From Peronospora farinosa (taxonomy: Eukaryota; Oomycota; Peronosporomycetes; Peronosporales; Peronosporaceae): a stretch of DNA of 64,000 nt. Below the pieces are notes generated by a model that ran no database searches, had not been told where the DNA came from, and saw only the letters and a program-made list of their open reading frames with translations. A program made the translations under genes and the position numbers. The DNA lies in assembly GCA_947646735.1 (NCBI GenBank), contig CANTFK010000129.1, positions 248,001-312,000 on the forward strand. Reading direction: 5' to 3'. Positions 47,492-58,884 of the stretch are shown here, in pieces (position 1 is the stretch's first letter; every line of letters starts with the position of its first letter).

Positions 47492-48226
47492 ATGAACTTT
47501 CTTTTTAAAAGCGGTGAATCGTCACCAACAGAAGAAGAGATTAAATCTGACGAGTCGGTGTACCCCACGGCCGACGATGTGGATTTCAAAGCTTTCGGCA
47601 ATGAAAGCATTCAGATTCTACTGGACCGTCATACAGGTGACGACAAGGTCACAACATGGGAAATTGTAGAAGATACGGAAGCTATCAAGATCTGGCGTGG
47701 AGCCGTCAAGGACTGTGACTGGTGTCCATTCCGTGCAGCTCGTCGCATTGAAGCCAACAAGCACGTCATTGAGCAAGTGCTGCTGGACCCGAATCGTACA
47801 CTGGAGCTGGATGAGATGATGGAGGGCATTGAGACATTGCGTGACATGGGCGAATCACATCACTTGGCCCTCCGTCAGATCACTAGCAAGGGTCAGTTCC
47901 CCATCTCTGGTCGGGACTTCCTCGTGGTCACCTATGCCACGACGCTAAAGGACGGACGCATCATCATTGCTACACGCTCTGTCAATGTGGCAGATATCAC
48001 CCCTCTTGAGGGATACGTGCGTGCCAACAACTACATCTCGGGCTATATTATTGAAGAATTTAAAGAAGCCAACGGTAAAGTGTACTGCGTCGCGACTCTC
48101 CTTGCACATGCTGACCTGGCTGGACATATCCCAGCGGCCATCATCAATAGGCTGGGGACGTCCTCGACTGTCAAGGTCCTTGATAAGTTGGAAAGCATCG
48201 TGACGACCAAGATAGACTGCCACTAG
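47492..48226 (+). CDS. START-domain lipid-binding protein
   Basis: Single exon, 244 residues, ATG at 47492. Nearly the whole protein is a START (StAR-related lipid transfer) fold: TWEIVEDTEAIKIWRGAVKD, ANKHVIEQVLLD, LRQITSKGQFPISGRDFLVV (matching the conserved P.S.RDF/V block), NYISGYIIEE and the C-terminal helix HIPAAIINRLGTSSTVKVLD. No signal peptide, PH or HD domain is present. It resembles the STARD/PCTP-type stand-alone carriers that move a phospholipid or sterol between membranes. The ligand cannot be told from sequence. Confidence 0.9.
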   Translation: MNFLFKSGESSPTEEEIKSDESVYPTADDVDFKAFGNESIQILLDRHTGDDKVTTWEIVEDTEAIKIWRGAVKDCDWCPFRAARRIEANKHVIEQVLLDPNRTLELDEMMEGIETLRDMGESHHLALRQITSKGQFPISGRDFLVVTYATTLKDGRIIIATRSVNVADITPLEGYVRANNYISGYIIEEFKEANGKVYCVATLLAHADLAGHIPAAIINRLGTSSTVKVLDKLESIVTTKIDCH

Positions 48227-48463
48227 TAAGACTACGCGTTGGCTAATCCATCAACTGCCTTAGCTACATCACAACACTTTCTACATACAATCAAACGTAG
48301 ACTTGGTTTTCCACAACAACAATACACACCTTCATGAATCTACATACTTTTAAACTTTAGATCGATACTGGTGAACGTTGAGACGTAAACATTGTTAGCA
48401 TATGATGAAGGTGCTGCATGCGAAGTCGCAAAAGACAAGCGTGCTCAATACTGTTGCTACAAT
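48227..48463. other. Short intergenic between convergent genes
   Basis: 3' flanks of the START gene (+) and the double-MSP gene (-). Nothing recognised. Confidence 0.5.
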
Positions 48464-50233
48464 CTAAATAAAGAATGACAACTTTGGGTTGGAAAAGTCA
48501 ACGGTATCCATCCGGTCAGCTGAAATGACAAATACCTTTGCGTTTCGAGAAGCATGGGAAGCTGGGGTAGATACTTCGCTGCCATCGCTATCATTCTTGT
48601 CAACTTCAGCAGGCACAGAAGTCGACGCGATGGTGAACGCAGACTCATTCAAGTTCGAGGATTCGTAATTGATCTTGTTCTCTGCTACACTCCCATGTGA
48701 CTCGCCCATTGATGACAGGGTCGAAAGCTTTTTTAAGCTCTGGACGACCGATTTCAATGTTTTTCGTTGCGGCTTGTCGGTCCTGCTATTGTTGACCTTG
48801 CTTCGAGAATCAGATTTACCACTCTCAGAGAGCTCGCTAATGCCAATACCGCTATGGCTGTTCTTCATGTTTAGTCTGACTGAAAGCATTGTTGACTGAC
48901 GATCGTTGCGCGACAAATGGGACCACAAAGATTTTATCTCGTGAACGTATTTCCGTTCATCGAGCTTTATTAGATCGTCGTACTTGTCCCGCGAGATGTT
49001 TGCGATTTCAACCATAAAACCATCTTTTGCCTCACGCTCCGTGGGGTCAAAACGCTCTCCATCACGAGGTGCACAAAGCGAGATAACCACTTCCTGTGCA
49101 TTTGTAGTCGACACAAGTCCTCGGCTTGGCTTCACCACATATCCCCATTGGTTAGACGTCCGCACCTTAAACATTAAGCAATCGTTTTGACTTGAATTCA
49201 CGATAAAACACGACTTGCTTCCCCAAAAACGCGGTGCAGGCTTCACATCGAAAGAAAGTATATCGTCTGGCTGAATGTGGTAGAGCAGCGGGCCAACCTT
49301 ACGCGTTAATGTCTTCACAGCCATATCAGTAGATGATGTAGTCTGAGCAGTCACCCTTGTATCTCTGACTAAGCTGTCGTTCAGGCTACTGCTACTGAAC
49401 GCACCATCACGTAATCTTGTCCTCGAAAGCCCGAAATCGGCCAAAGCCGAAGTCCTCGAATCCAGTCTTCGATCCATCTTCACAGAAGGCTCAATTGCAC
49501 TATGAAAACTGGCATCACTAATAAAAGATTCTTGTCGACTGCGTTCCTTCGGCTCTTCCGCCATTCTAAATTCAGTGCTACATGCTTCATCAGATGCGTT
49601 GCTACTGCTGTTACCACTGCGATTCCATCGGGGTTCCCTTGCACTCATACGATAGTTTTTCGTGTCATTTTGACTACTTTGAGACTCTTGTAAGCAGAAA
49701 TTTCCATTCCCGAGACTACGTGAGAGATGCATTTTACTCGTCGACGAGCTCTCCAACACGTCTGACGATGCCGCCACAAAGCTGCAAATCAACTTGGTCT
49801 CGGTAACGCACTCCCGTGCTAAATGTTTCCAAAAAGAACGTAACGAAGTGCTGGAATTCGGGTCCAGAGGTTCCATCGCTTGCACTTCATCCTCTCGTTC
49901 GACACTTTGAACAAGAAAAAGCTCGGTCGATTGACGAGTCATCAAGTCCCGAAGGTCCAAAGCTCCCAGACGTTGACAAGATCTTGTCGTAGCTGTGACA
50001 ATCACTTGCATGCTTGTACCAGGAACTAATAAGCCATGAGTCGGACGTACTGTAAAAGCATCGGGATCCCGTGTTCGGACCCGAAAAACCACGTCATTTA
50101 GTACCGATAAATTTGTAAGGGTTAAAATACAACGCGGTCGATGTGGTGACGTTACATCGGGCAATGGGAATTGAAGCTCACGTGCTGGTTCTAATAAGAG
50201 ACTGGAGCCGGCATTGACAGACGCCGTGATCAT
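48464..50233 (-). CDS. Double MSP-domain protein
   Basis: 589 residues from the first ATG at 50233 (the frame opens three codons earlier at a TTG). MSP domain 1 spans about 10-140: LEPARELQFPLPD, CILTLTNLSVLNDVVFRVRT, FTVRPTHGLLVPGTSMQVIV, TELFLVQSV. After a Ser-rich linker, MSP domain 2 spans about 310-440: IQPDDILSFDVKP, SCFIVNSSQNDCLMFKVRTS, GYVVKPSRGLVSTTNAQEVV, DGFMVEIANIS. The C-terminus is Ser/Asp-rich without a transmembrane helix. Domain layout matches the single-MSP protein at 36 kb in fold but is diverged. Tandem MSP domains could bind two FFAT-like peptides or dimerise intramolecularly; this is inference. Confidence 0.82.
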   Translation of the reverse strand: MITASVNAGSSLLLEPARELQFPLPDVTSPHRPRCILTLTNLSVLNDVVFRVRTRDPDAFTVRPTHGLLVPGTSMQVIVTATTRSCQRLGALDLRDLMTRQSTELFLVQSVEREDEVQAMEPLDPNSSTSLRSFWKHLARECVTETKLICSFVAASSDVLESSSTSKMHLSRSLGNGNFCLQESQSSQNDTKNYRMSAREPRWNRSGNSSSNASDEACSTEFRMAEEPKERSRQESFISDASFHSAIEPSVKMDRRLDSRTSALADFGLSRTRLRDGAFSSSSLNDSLVRDTRVTAQTTSSTDMAVKTLTRKVGPLLYHIQPDDILSFDVKPAPRFWGSKSCFIVNSSQNDCLMFKVRTSNQWGYVVKPSRGLVSTTNAQEVVISLCAPRDGERFDPTEREAKDGFMVEIANISRDKYDDLIKLDERKYVHEIKSLWSHLSRNDRQSTMLSVRLNMKNSHSGIGISELSESGKSDSRSKVNNSRTDKPQRKTLKSVVQSLKKLSTLSSMGESHGSVAENKINYESSNLNESAFTIASTSVPAEVDKNDSDGSEVSTPASHASRNAKVFVISADRMDTVDFSNPKLSFFI

Positions 50234-50885
50234 TATTGTCAATTTGTAACGTGATTTTTTGAATGGTGATCCAAGAAAATAAGGAGTAGGGTTTGGAAGT
50301 TATAATATGTGGCACGAAATGACAAAATGAAAAATTTCGAGGAGGGTTATGTTTTTCTATTAAGTACGAAACAGGTGAAGTGACGCAACTGTTTTGGCAT
50401 TATTAGTGGTTGCGTATTCCTTACGTGCTATCTATTGGTTTATTGTATAGCGACACTTCACCCCATGGCGTTACGTTTTTGTCTCATATAGAGTCACGAA
50501 ACGTCTATAACTCGTTGTGGTTGTTTGCCCCTATTGTATTGTTATCTATAACGTATGCATGATCTGCAACGCTATTTAATTGGTTGTATGCTACAACCAC
50601 GTAATGAAGGCTAGTATTTAACAGTAATAATGGCAACAATGGTTCGTAAAATGATGTTATATTTTATTTCAGCGTTTTAACGTTTTAGCGTAGTATTCAT
50701 ATAAAATAAAAACAAAAAATAGCATTTTGCGGACAATGTAGTCAAAAATACCTAACTTAAATTTGCATTCGATAAATCTGCTTCCATCAATCCCAAATTT
50801 TCAAAAATACTGACCGTTAAGGTTAAATAACTCACCCTATTTCAACTCTCAATCCCCTTATAAATAAAAGTGCGACCGTAAAATA

Positions 50886-50916
<31 letters not shown>

Positions 50917-50919
50917 AAA
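50234..50919. promoter_or_regulatory. Divergent promoter region, AT-rich
   Basis: 686 bp separate the double-MSP gene (-) and the BRCT gene (+). TATAAATA at 50859-50866 lies 54 bp before the BRCT ATG. A perfect (TCG)n run of ten units (50886-50916) ends three bases before that ATG. Whether TATAAATA acts as a TATA box is uncertain, since TATA boxes are uncommon in oomycetes. Confidence 0.35.
50886..50916. repeat. (TCG)10 microsatellite in the 5' leader
   Basis: Ten uninterrupted TCG units immediately upstream of the BRCT gene start codon. Confidence 0.95.
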
Positions 50920-53900
50920 ATGGAGTCTCCACCTGCATCATTCGACACTCGTCACCTCTCTGACGTGTCAGTTGCAAGACCTGACAGCCCATTAAAGTGC
51001 CTTAGTGACAGTTCCACAGAATCTCAGCAATGCAGCGCTGATCCGAATGCTTTTTTAGGGTTTTACGTGCCTTCTAAGACAAAAAACATGGACGTACGAC
51101 TTTTGAGCGATTCCGAGCAACAACAATCGAAAAAAGAGACATTAAAGCTCGTACTGGACCTGGAAGTGACAACCGACGATGTTGCAAGAGAAATGGATGA
51201 TATTCAAGCTGTTACGGACTCTACAAGTGACAATTTATTCAATACCCTATTTACTGGAGATCCTCCAGACAATGACAATGGAATAAAGTCCGTCACTTTA
51301 ATGGCTGAGACTAAAAAACACCTGGCAACAAAAGATCAAGTTTCAGAGGTATGGACCATTCGAACCGACCAGGAGAAAAAACGGTCTCTAAATTCTCCTC
51401 GAAGTATGTTCAAGTCTATGGATAATGCATGGAAAGCTCGTAAAAAGCAGAAAAGGGTGAATAAATATGAGACTACACAAGTTCAAGAGGATGGAAAAAA
51501 GGAGAAATTACGTGATACGGATGAAGTGATACGTGCGTTTTCGAAAAATCGTGAGGAATTGGTATCAAGTGATTTTCAGACTGCGTACACGTCGTCGACG
51601 TGCTTGATGAATGATGTAACTGTCAATGAAGTGGAGAAGAAGAGGTGGATGTTGGAACATGAGGAGAAAATTGACAAGAGCGTTATTACTGAAGACAGTG
51701 ATCGAGAGACGGATTATGAAGATGAGCTGGAGTGCACACAGCCACTTATTGAAGAAACCTTTTATGCAGATGAGACTTGCAACTATGAAGGACGTGACGA
51801 TGCGGACACGGAAGTGTACCCATCCTCTGAAAATGACACTATATTGTACGGTGCAGACTGTGTCTTAGAAGAAGATCGAAAGCATGAAAAGACCAGCAGT
51901 GAGCGCACAGATGCTGCAAACGTTGATTACAGTCGAGAAAAACACTCGGTTGTTGTACCGACATCAGGTCGAACGAATCCGCAGCGGAGTGGTGAGGACG
52001 AAGTGACGAGCCGTGAAGGATCACAAGGGACACAGCAGGATTATTTGACACCGAGGGTCAGCCCTTGCCGGGTTGGACAGTCGGATCGAAGTGAAGTGAA
52101 TGACGAGTTGATCACTATCGTTGATCCGAAAGACAATGTGGAGCAGATTACGAAGACGAGTCAAAGTGATGACGATCAAGATGAATGTGTGCCTACTCAG
52201 CCTAGTAAGCTTTGGACAGAGGACGAGTGTGTGGTAAAGCCGAAGTCTCTTTCGAAACAAAATAGAAAAGAGAGTGATGAACTTTTGGCGAGAAGTCAGA
52301 CACATGTGACCGATTCTCAGAGTAAATCTATTCGAAGCCTTGAGTTTTTTTCCATTGTACCCGAGTCACAGGAAGGTGAGCCTTACTCCAGTGCAATTCT
52401 TTCCGGTAACAGTACACGTGCGGCAAAGAGGCTTGACGCCTTCACTGGAAGTAACAGGCAAAGCCCTATTGATTCGTCCATGAGACCCGTGTGTCTGCCT
52501 ACTTCAACGCCAACACAACAATCAGATGACGATATCACTGCCCCTGAAGTTGCCATTGACAATCAAACGAGTCCTAAAAGCAGAACTATGTCCTCGTTGC
52601 AGCCTGATTTGCCATCAAACAAGAAGAAACCGAAAACTATATCCCAAATCAGTGATTTGCAGTGCCAAACCGTCTCCACCCCGATAGCCAAAAAACGTAA
52701 TAATGACGCTATTTCTCCGGACAACAATACATCTTCGCAACGATCTAACGGAAGCAGCTCCCAGACCCCGCGACATCGTGTGCGACGGAACTCTCGATCC
52801 GCTCAATCAACACCCTCATCGACACCAACAGCTCGAACACGAATATGGACGTTAACACCAGTGCCATCACAGCGTACATACGTTTCAAGATCTCGGACTC
52901 TCTTTAAGTACAAATTCGAGTTTTGTTTGACCGGCTTTGTGAAGAATGGTGAAAAAAATCTGAAAGAACTGATTGAAGGACATGGAGGTAAAATCCCAGA
53001 GCGCTACCAGGACGTGCTGTTTAAAGCTAACCAAAAGGCTGTAGTAATCGCGACACTTATATCGTGGCGGAAGCGCAAGTTTATGCAAGCTGTTGCGTGT
53101 GGGATCCCTGTTGTCCATACTGATTGGATCAAGGATTGCATTGAAGCAGGGCATGTGATACCTTTCGATGGGTATCGAGTTCCAATAGGCTACTCTGTCA
53201 CTACTCGGAAATTCGAGTGTTTTCCTCCAAAAGAGGTAAGCTCCCGAATGTCATGTATTAGAAGAATGTGTAAGCCCTAATTCTTTGCTCTTTGAACGTA
53301 TCTGATCAGCTACGAATTTTTGAAGGCCTCTCCTTTGGTATCGCTAGTGATGTAGCTCAAATGTCTAAATCAGAGACAAAGGACAAGGCAAAGTTGATGG
53401 CATTTATCTTGAAGGCTTGTGGTGCAGAAGCTGTGTACGAGGTGAGCTTAAAGACTGTAGAACTCGTTCGTTACCCATCTACTCACCACCTGACTCATTG
53501 TTATCAGAATTTGTCAACTAGGGATAGTATCAACGTGGATGTGATGCTGTGTGATGAGTACACACCGGTAAACGATACTTTTTGCGTTCTTTTGTCAGTT
53601 GTATTCTTAGGCGCTAACATGTATTTGTAACAATTACAGACGTGTCGGTACTATAAGACAATGCGACACATCCCCGTTAAAGGCTTTCAATGGGTGACTG
53701 AGTGTATGATCCTTCAGGTACGTACTCGCCAAATGCTTTCGAAGCAAGCTGTATCTTCGATTATCTGCTAACGTCAGTTATTCACAGCAACTTCTGGACC
53801 CAGAAGAACCAGGCTTTGAACCACTGCGGGTTGGTAGTGAAGACGTATTCGCGGCAAGCGCCGAGATTGGTGACAGTGACAAGTATGTGCATAATTTTGT

Positions 53901-55068
53901 TGTGAATTCCTATGATGTGGGCTTCGCTCCTCACTTTTTATTGTTGTAGTACCACACTAAAGCTGTATAAAGGGGAGCTCGTGATGGCAGATATTGCCGG
54001 CAGCATAGCCGATCACTATCTTCTGTTTAATGTCTGCGAGATTCTTAGCATCCACATGAGTGGTCGCAAGGATGGAGACTCGCAATCCAAACGAAAAGAT
54101 TGCAAAGAAAGCCGAGTTATACTTCGTGTGGGCATACTGAAACGGTACGTAGTGTGTCGTGGTTGTTGGGAATGCACACATGGTCTTGACGTTCCGTGTC
54201 ATTTATATGTTGATCAATCAGTGAGCCTTACAATCCGGAGCTTTCAAAGCCTTTTGTGAAAGTGCTTGATATATCATCGTTCCAAGTGAAGAGGAGGGTA
54301 GTGGCCATTTCAAAGGAGCATTATAGCCAGCTGAAGTATAAAGATGAGAGTATCTTTTCCTTAGAGGATGAGCCTCTAGACACAAGTGAGTAATTGCAAT
54401 GAATATTTCGCTAGTATGACAATGGAAGCTGGAGAACATTATTGCAGAACTTACACTTCTTGCTGGACAACGAGACGGAGGGAGAGGCACTCACGTGGTG
54501 TGGCAATGGCTCACATTGTCCCATTCAACGGACACGAGAAGTTCGACTCGCGAAACAACTGGGACTCCGAGTCTGTTCGCTTCATCAGGTGCTCGAGACG
54601 CTCAATTTTGAGTGTCAGGAAGCAGATCACTGGAACTTTACAATTTATCGTCACGATTGCTTTGTTCTCGGAAGACCGGAAAAGATTGAGCAAATACCAA
54701 GTCATAACATGCCTCTATTCAGCACGGACAAAGACGTTGTAATGCCAAGTGTCGCCTACAGCTCGTCATTGAAGCCACTGGAGGTAAGACTGAGTCTCTC
54801 TGACACACGCTCACAGTCGTGGGAGGTCACTATTGCACCCAGTGTGTTGCCCCATCCAACGTTTGATGCCACAGACGTTTCCTGTTATCACGAGAGTAGC
54901 AGCACTGAAAATTCATGGGGCGACATGTTCGACGAGTCAGACCAGGGAAGCGACCACGACATGAATTCGCCATTGTGGTGGTCACAACGAAGCGACTTTT
55001 CCAGTATTTGCACGGACGATCTGTCAGACATGGACACGCTTTCTCAAATTAGCACGTATTACACGTAG
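50920..55068 (+). CDS. BRCT-domain protein with SQ/TQ cluster (DNA-damage mediator-like)
   Basis: Inferred exons are 50920-53235, 53310-53441, 53508-53567, 53640-53717, 53788-53882, 53950-54144, 54222-54385 and a last exon from about 54448 to 55068; roughly 1220 residues. The first 650 residues are disordered, acidic and rich in SQ/TQ sites (SQGTQQ, TSQSDDDQ, PTQPS, RSQTHVTDSQS, PSQRT), the usual ATM/ATR target pattern. BRCT 1 is at about 664-765 (EFCLTGFVKNGEKNLKELIE, GIPVVHTDWIKDCIEAG). BRCT 2 at about 773-875 is split over three small exons (RIFEGLSF, CRYYKTMRHIPVKGFQWVTE). The rest is collinear but unrecognised. Together these suggest a 53BP1/MDC1/Crb2-type checkpoint mediator. The last splice junction does not keep phase with any acceptor I can see, so exon 8 is uncertain. 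Confidence 0.82.
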
Positions 55069-55258
55069 CTTAGCCAGGATATATAAGCTTTAGTCAGGCT
55101 TTAACAATACAACAAGAACGCGAGGGGTCATGGAGTTATGAAGTCATAAATGTATACACCCAATCAAACAGTGCAGTTTGCATCAAGACCCATACTCTGG
55201 TCAATCATGTGCCAAGTAGGGAATCGCTTTGATTTGCACACGAAGTATTCCATATACT

Positions 55259-56296
55259 TTACATCGAGTTCTTGCGCTGGAAATGGGTGGTAGAGTTATC
55301 AGGGTCCGATCGCTCGCCGCTCAAGCTTTCGTCCTCAGTCGTCACCACCTGCACTGAATTCAACGGAATCGCCATATCTGAAACAGCGTCGTTGGTGTTA
55401 AGCGGCAAAGAACCGTCGTTAACGTCGCCTGCAACGTCAACTCCATAGTAGTCGTAGATGGTCTTGGCTGTGACCTCCGTGTCCTTGTGATTGAGGTCCT
55501 TGTGGTACGCTTCCAGCGTGAACCAGATCAGCGGCACAATGTACAGCGCCGAGAGCACATCAAGCGTATAGTGCTTACGTGAAGCCACAATCAGGAATGC
55601 AATGGCAATCTGCACGCTCACCATGATAGCAAGTCCAAACTTGTTGGGCCAGTATTTCCACATTGTCAGAATGAGCGTCACGGTGTAGATCGTATGCGAG
55701 CTGAACATCAAATCTCCGCACCCGTTGAGCGAGTCGATTCGTGTAAATAACTGGCTAATGCTGGGCGGGTTAAATTTTGGGTTGGGAATGACACACGGCA
55801 CTGGATCGTTCGGGTTTGCCGCCAAACACGCGTCGTTAAACTTGAGCTCACAGTGATCGGCTGGGGATGGGAGAGCCGTCACGAGAAATGACATGATGCG
55901 AAAGGCCAGACAAATGCTGAGCTGCAGCAGACAACGTTTCAGCACAATCACAACGTAGCGTGGACGGCCGGGTTCCTGTTTGAACAATGGGATCGTCAAC
56001 ACCAATATAATGGCTGGAGCAAAGATAGCGGCGAACACGAGAATATCCGATATGGATGCAGCAAAGCCGTGAAGTTCCGGCATGAGCTTGTAGCCCAGAT
56101 CGTAGAGTGTGAAACGTTGCTCGATCGACAAATAGTGGCCTTGAATGTAGTAAGCCAGGTTGTGGAAGATGGCATGGACGTACTGCATGATGGTGCACGG
56201 CAAGATAAACTTCCACTCCTGCATAAGCAGCTGAATCTCAATCCTCATATATTTCAGAAAACCTTCTTTGTCACGTAACTCCCATTTTCTCCCCAT
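55259..56296 (-). CDS. Sphingomyelin-synthase-like PAP2 membrane enzyme, copy A
   Basis: Single exon, 345 residues, ATG at 56296. A polytopic membrane protein with about six hydrophobic segments. It carries the SMS/IPC-synthase signatures: CGDLMFSSHTIY with the first catalytic His, and SRKHYTLDVLSALY with the second His and the Asp. These place it in the PAP2-like family that transfers phospho-head groups from phospholipid to ceramide in Golgi or plasma membrane. The N-terminus before the first helix is short and basic; the C-terminal 60 residues are acidic and cytosolic. A second copy starts at 63172 on the other strand. The substrate (choline, ethanolamine or inositol phosphate) cannot be assigned. 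Confidence 0.88.
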   Translation of the reverse strand: MGRKWELRDKEGFLKYMRIEIQLLMQEWKFILPCTIMQYVHAIFHNLAYYIQGHYLSIEQRFTLYDLGYKLMPELHGFAASISDILVFAAIFAPAIILVLTIPLFKQEPGRPRYVVIVLKRCLLQLSICLAFRIMSFLVTALPSPADHCELKFNDACLAANPNDPVPCVIPNPKFNPPSISQLFTRIDSLNGCGDLMFSSHTIYTVTLILTMWKYWPNKFGLAIMVSVQIAIAFLIVASRKHYTLDVLSALYIVPLIWFTLEAYHKDLNHKDTEVTAKTIYDYYGVDVAGDVNDGSLPLNTNDAVSDMAIPLNSVQVVTTEDESLSGERSDPDNSTTHFQRKNSM

Positions 56297-57233
56297 TGTC
56301 GACTGGAAAAGGCTTTCGCTGGCTCAGATCGCTTGATTGGCCTAGCGAATGCGAGGTTCAATATCTCCCTGCTAACGTACTTCCGAGCTGTGCGGGGGGG
56401 GGGGGGGTCCTTCGAAATCAACTTCTTTCGTTGTGGAACGACACTAAACGTGCGGCTGCTGTATGATTGTAAGAAAAAGTGAGAAAGCGAACACCTGTAG
56501 GTCCGATTCCAAATCACTTCTCTGTCTCTTTGAATACGAGTTCACAATCGCTCGGTGGATTTTTTGTCGCTGCAAGAGCCTTCTTCTTGTAGGATACGGT
56601 AGTGAGCTCTATATCATGTATATCACTGTCTTCAAACCGCTTCAGGAGACGATCAGAAATTGCTACACCTGAATATAAGACGCCTTGTCTTGCTGTCTTT
56701 ATCTGATGGTGCGTCACGTATCGACCTTACGCATGTTCCCCTACATTGCCATCATTACCCACAAGAATAAACCGTTACCGTGAAATGGCGCTAACTAGTA
56801 ACCCATTCCAGCTCCAATAAAAGGTTTTACGATGACACATGACACACGTTTCGTGGGTCTACACTTTTGACAACACGCCAAGGGAAATCGTGTCGATGGT
56901 GCATTGAGCGCATTTTATACAGTACGCAAGCGCTTTGATCAAGACTGAACAAGCTATAGATAGCGGAGATGACGTTGCAATCGCGTCGCAATGTTACGGA
57001 CGAATAGCGCCTATAATGATCGTCTAATGTTTGATACGATCTGGTCACATTACAGAGCACTGCTCCTTGTCTCCAACGCCACCGACTACACCAAAAGATG
57101 AACGACAATCAGATCAAAAGCGCACAAATCGCACTAACATAGCACACATTGGACGTACATGGCATACCCGGGCCCTGTAGAGCAGCATACAAAACCAACG
57201 TCAGACTTGAACCCAATTATAAGTGTAATGTGC
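56297..57233. other. Intergenic, contains promoter of copy A
   Basis: 56297-56500 is homologous to the region upstream of copy B (63000-63171), but here contains a 14-G run (56394-56407). No gene recognised further on. Confidence 0.5.
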
Positions 57234-58581
57234 CTAAAGACGAACCATGTTGGGCATGATCGGCATTCCTTCTTCATCAAACTGCAAGCCTATTGGGAAC
57301 ATAGCCGGAAAAGTGTTAGCGCTCGTACGCTCTAGAATCAGTACAACAAATTGTTTACCTGGAGCAAGGTCCTTCACAATCTCCGATGGGGGTTGGCCAG
57401 TCTCCTGCATCTCTTGCATAAGCTCTGACAGCCGAGCGTAATTGTCGGGTTCCGACTCGTACATAGCAACAATCTGCTGGAAGTATTGATACTGTTTGCC
57501 ATATCTATCCACTCATGTTACCAATCGTGGTCGACAATCGAATGCAAGCTCACCATAAACAGAACCAACCTCTCATAGTCTCCTTTTGACAGCAAGGGCT
57601 TCTTTTCATCTAACCACTCGGGATACTACAAAACACAGCAAAAGGTCACATGAGTCTTAACGCAGCAATAAATGTCCAATCGACTACACTGTAGCGCACC
57701 CTCTCGCAGATCTGCTTCATAGGGTCATACATGACATCCTTGGACAGCAGTTGCTGCATCATTCCATCCACCAGGTCGTGGAAATCGTTCTGTCAATTCA
57801 GCAGCATCAGCAGCATCAGCAGCATCATTCGTTCTGTATCATCTTTACGTAAACTCCACACCCACTCAATGCATCATTCTCCGTACCTTTTCGCCCATTT
57901 CTTCAAACTTCTTCATCATTTCAGACACCATGTCTTCTCCCATTGCTTCAACCTGTTCCGTACCCACATCTTCCATATCTTCTGCAGCCTTGGCCATATT
58001 CTGCAGTGTCTTGGCCACACCAGCATTAACATCGTCCGTCTCATCGGACGTCGGGTCTGTTTTGAACGAACCCAATAGCTGCTCAATCTTCTCCGTGTCA
58101 GCTGAAAAATTGGTATCACCAATTGCTCCACAGTCAACATCTGCCCTCTCAGTAAAAATTACAGTTGAGTTCACTATACCATCTGTACCCAGCTCTCGAA
58201 ATGCCTGCTCAAGCACCTTCTGGAATTCGGGATTCTGTGCGTCTTCCAAGAATTGGGCCATGTTCTGCCACGGATAAAAAGCATCAGACCATCACTCTGC
58301 GATTGCATGTGTGTGTTGTTTACTGTTGTCCTAACCTCATGCATCCCGTTTTCTTCATTGCTCTGCGTTGCTGCTGCTGCTTCCTGCTTTACACTTGAGA
58401 CCTCAGTGGCTTGAACGGCACTCACTTCATCTGCAAAATCGTTCAGTGCATCTATAGAAGAAAGAGTGAATGTTGTGTAATGATTATGAAAGAGACAAGA
58501 GGTTGTGTGTTTTTTACCATCGAGAAGATCATCTAGATCCACTTCCTTTAAAGGTTTTAGCTCACTCTCTTCCTTGTTCAT
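57234..58581 (-). CDS. PEX19: Peroxin 19, peroxisomal membrane protein receptor
   Basis: Cytosolic chaperone and import receptor for peroxisomal membrane proteins. Inferred exons are 58581-58518, 58451-58336, 58264-57887, 57789-57700, 57625-57570 and 57504-57234 (324 residues, all in phase). The N-terminus KEVDLDDLLD|DALNDFADEV is the PEX3-binding helix. The middle carries FLEDAQNPEFQKVLEQAF and ELMQ-type helices. The C-terminal PMP-binding domain includes QQLLSKDVMYDPMKQICERYP, LDEKKPLLSKGDYERYGKQY and FDEEGMPIMPNM. It ends NMVRL, so the CaaX farnesylation box of yeast, plant and animal PEX19 is absent. Two donors are unusual (GTTAGG, GTTGGT). One intron holds a CAGCAGCAT x3 repeat. ATG at 58581 is chosen because the open frame extension upstream has no ATG. 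Confidence 0.93.
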
Positions 58582-58884
58582 TCTTTTGATGGTTATTGAC
58601 GAGAACTTGAACAAAAATGTATTGATTTAAATGAAATGACTATTATCGACATTCATCCAGAGCCTTTTCTTGTAACAAATTTGGGTGGCATTAACTATTT
58701 TCTGGATGGGGAAGGCAGGCGATCATTCCAATGTCTAAGTATGAGTCGTCCTCAGTAACAAGAAATAGAATAGGATCACCACAAGCTTGTTCAAAATTGC
58801 TGTGACTGGCAGTCTATTCAACACAAGTGTTCAATAAATCAACTACACAACTTGAGCTGAGCACCACATCGCTTCATAAGCCGT

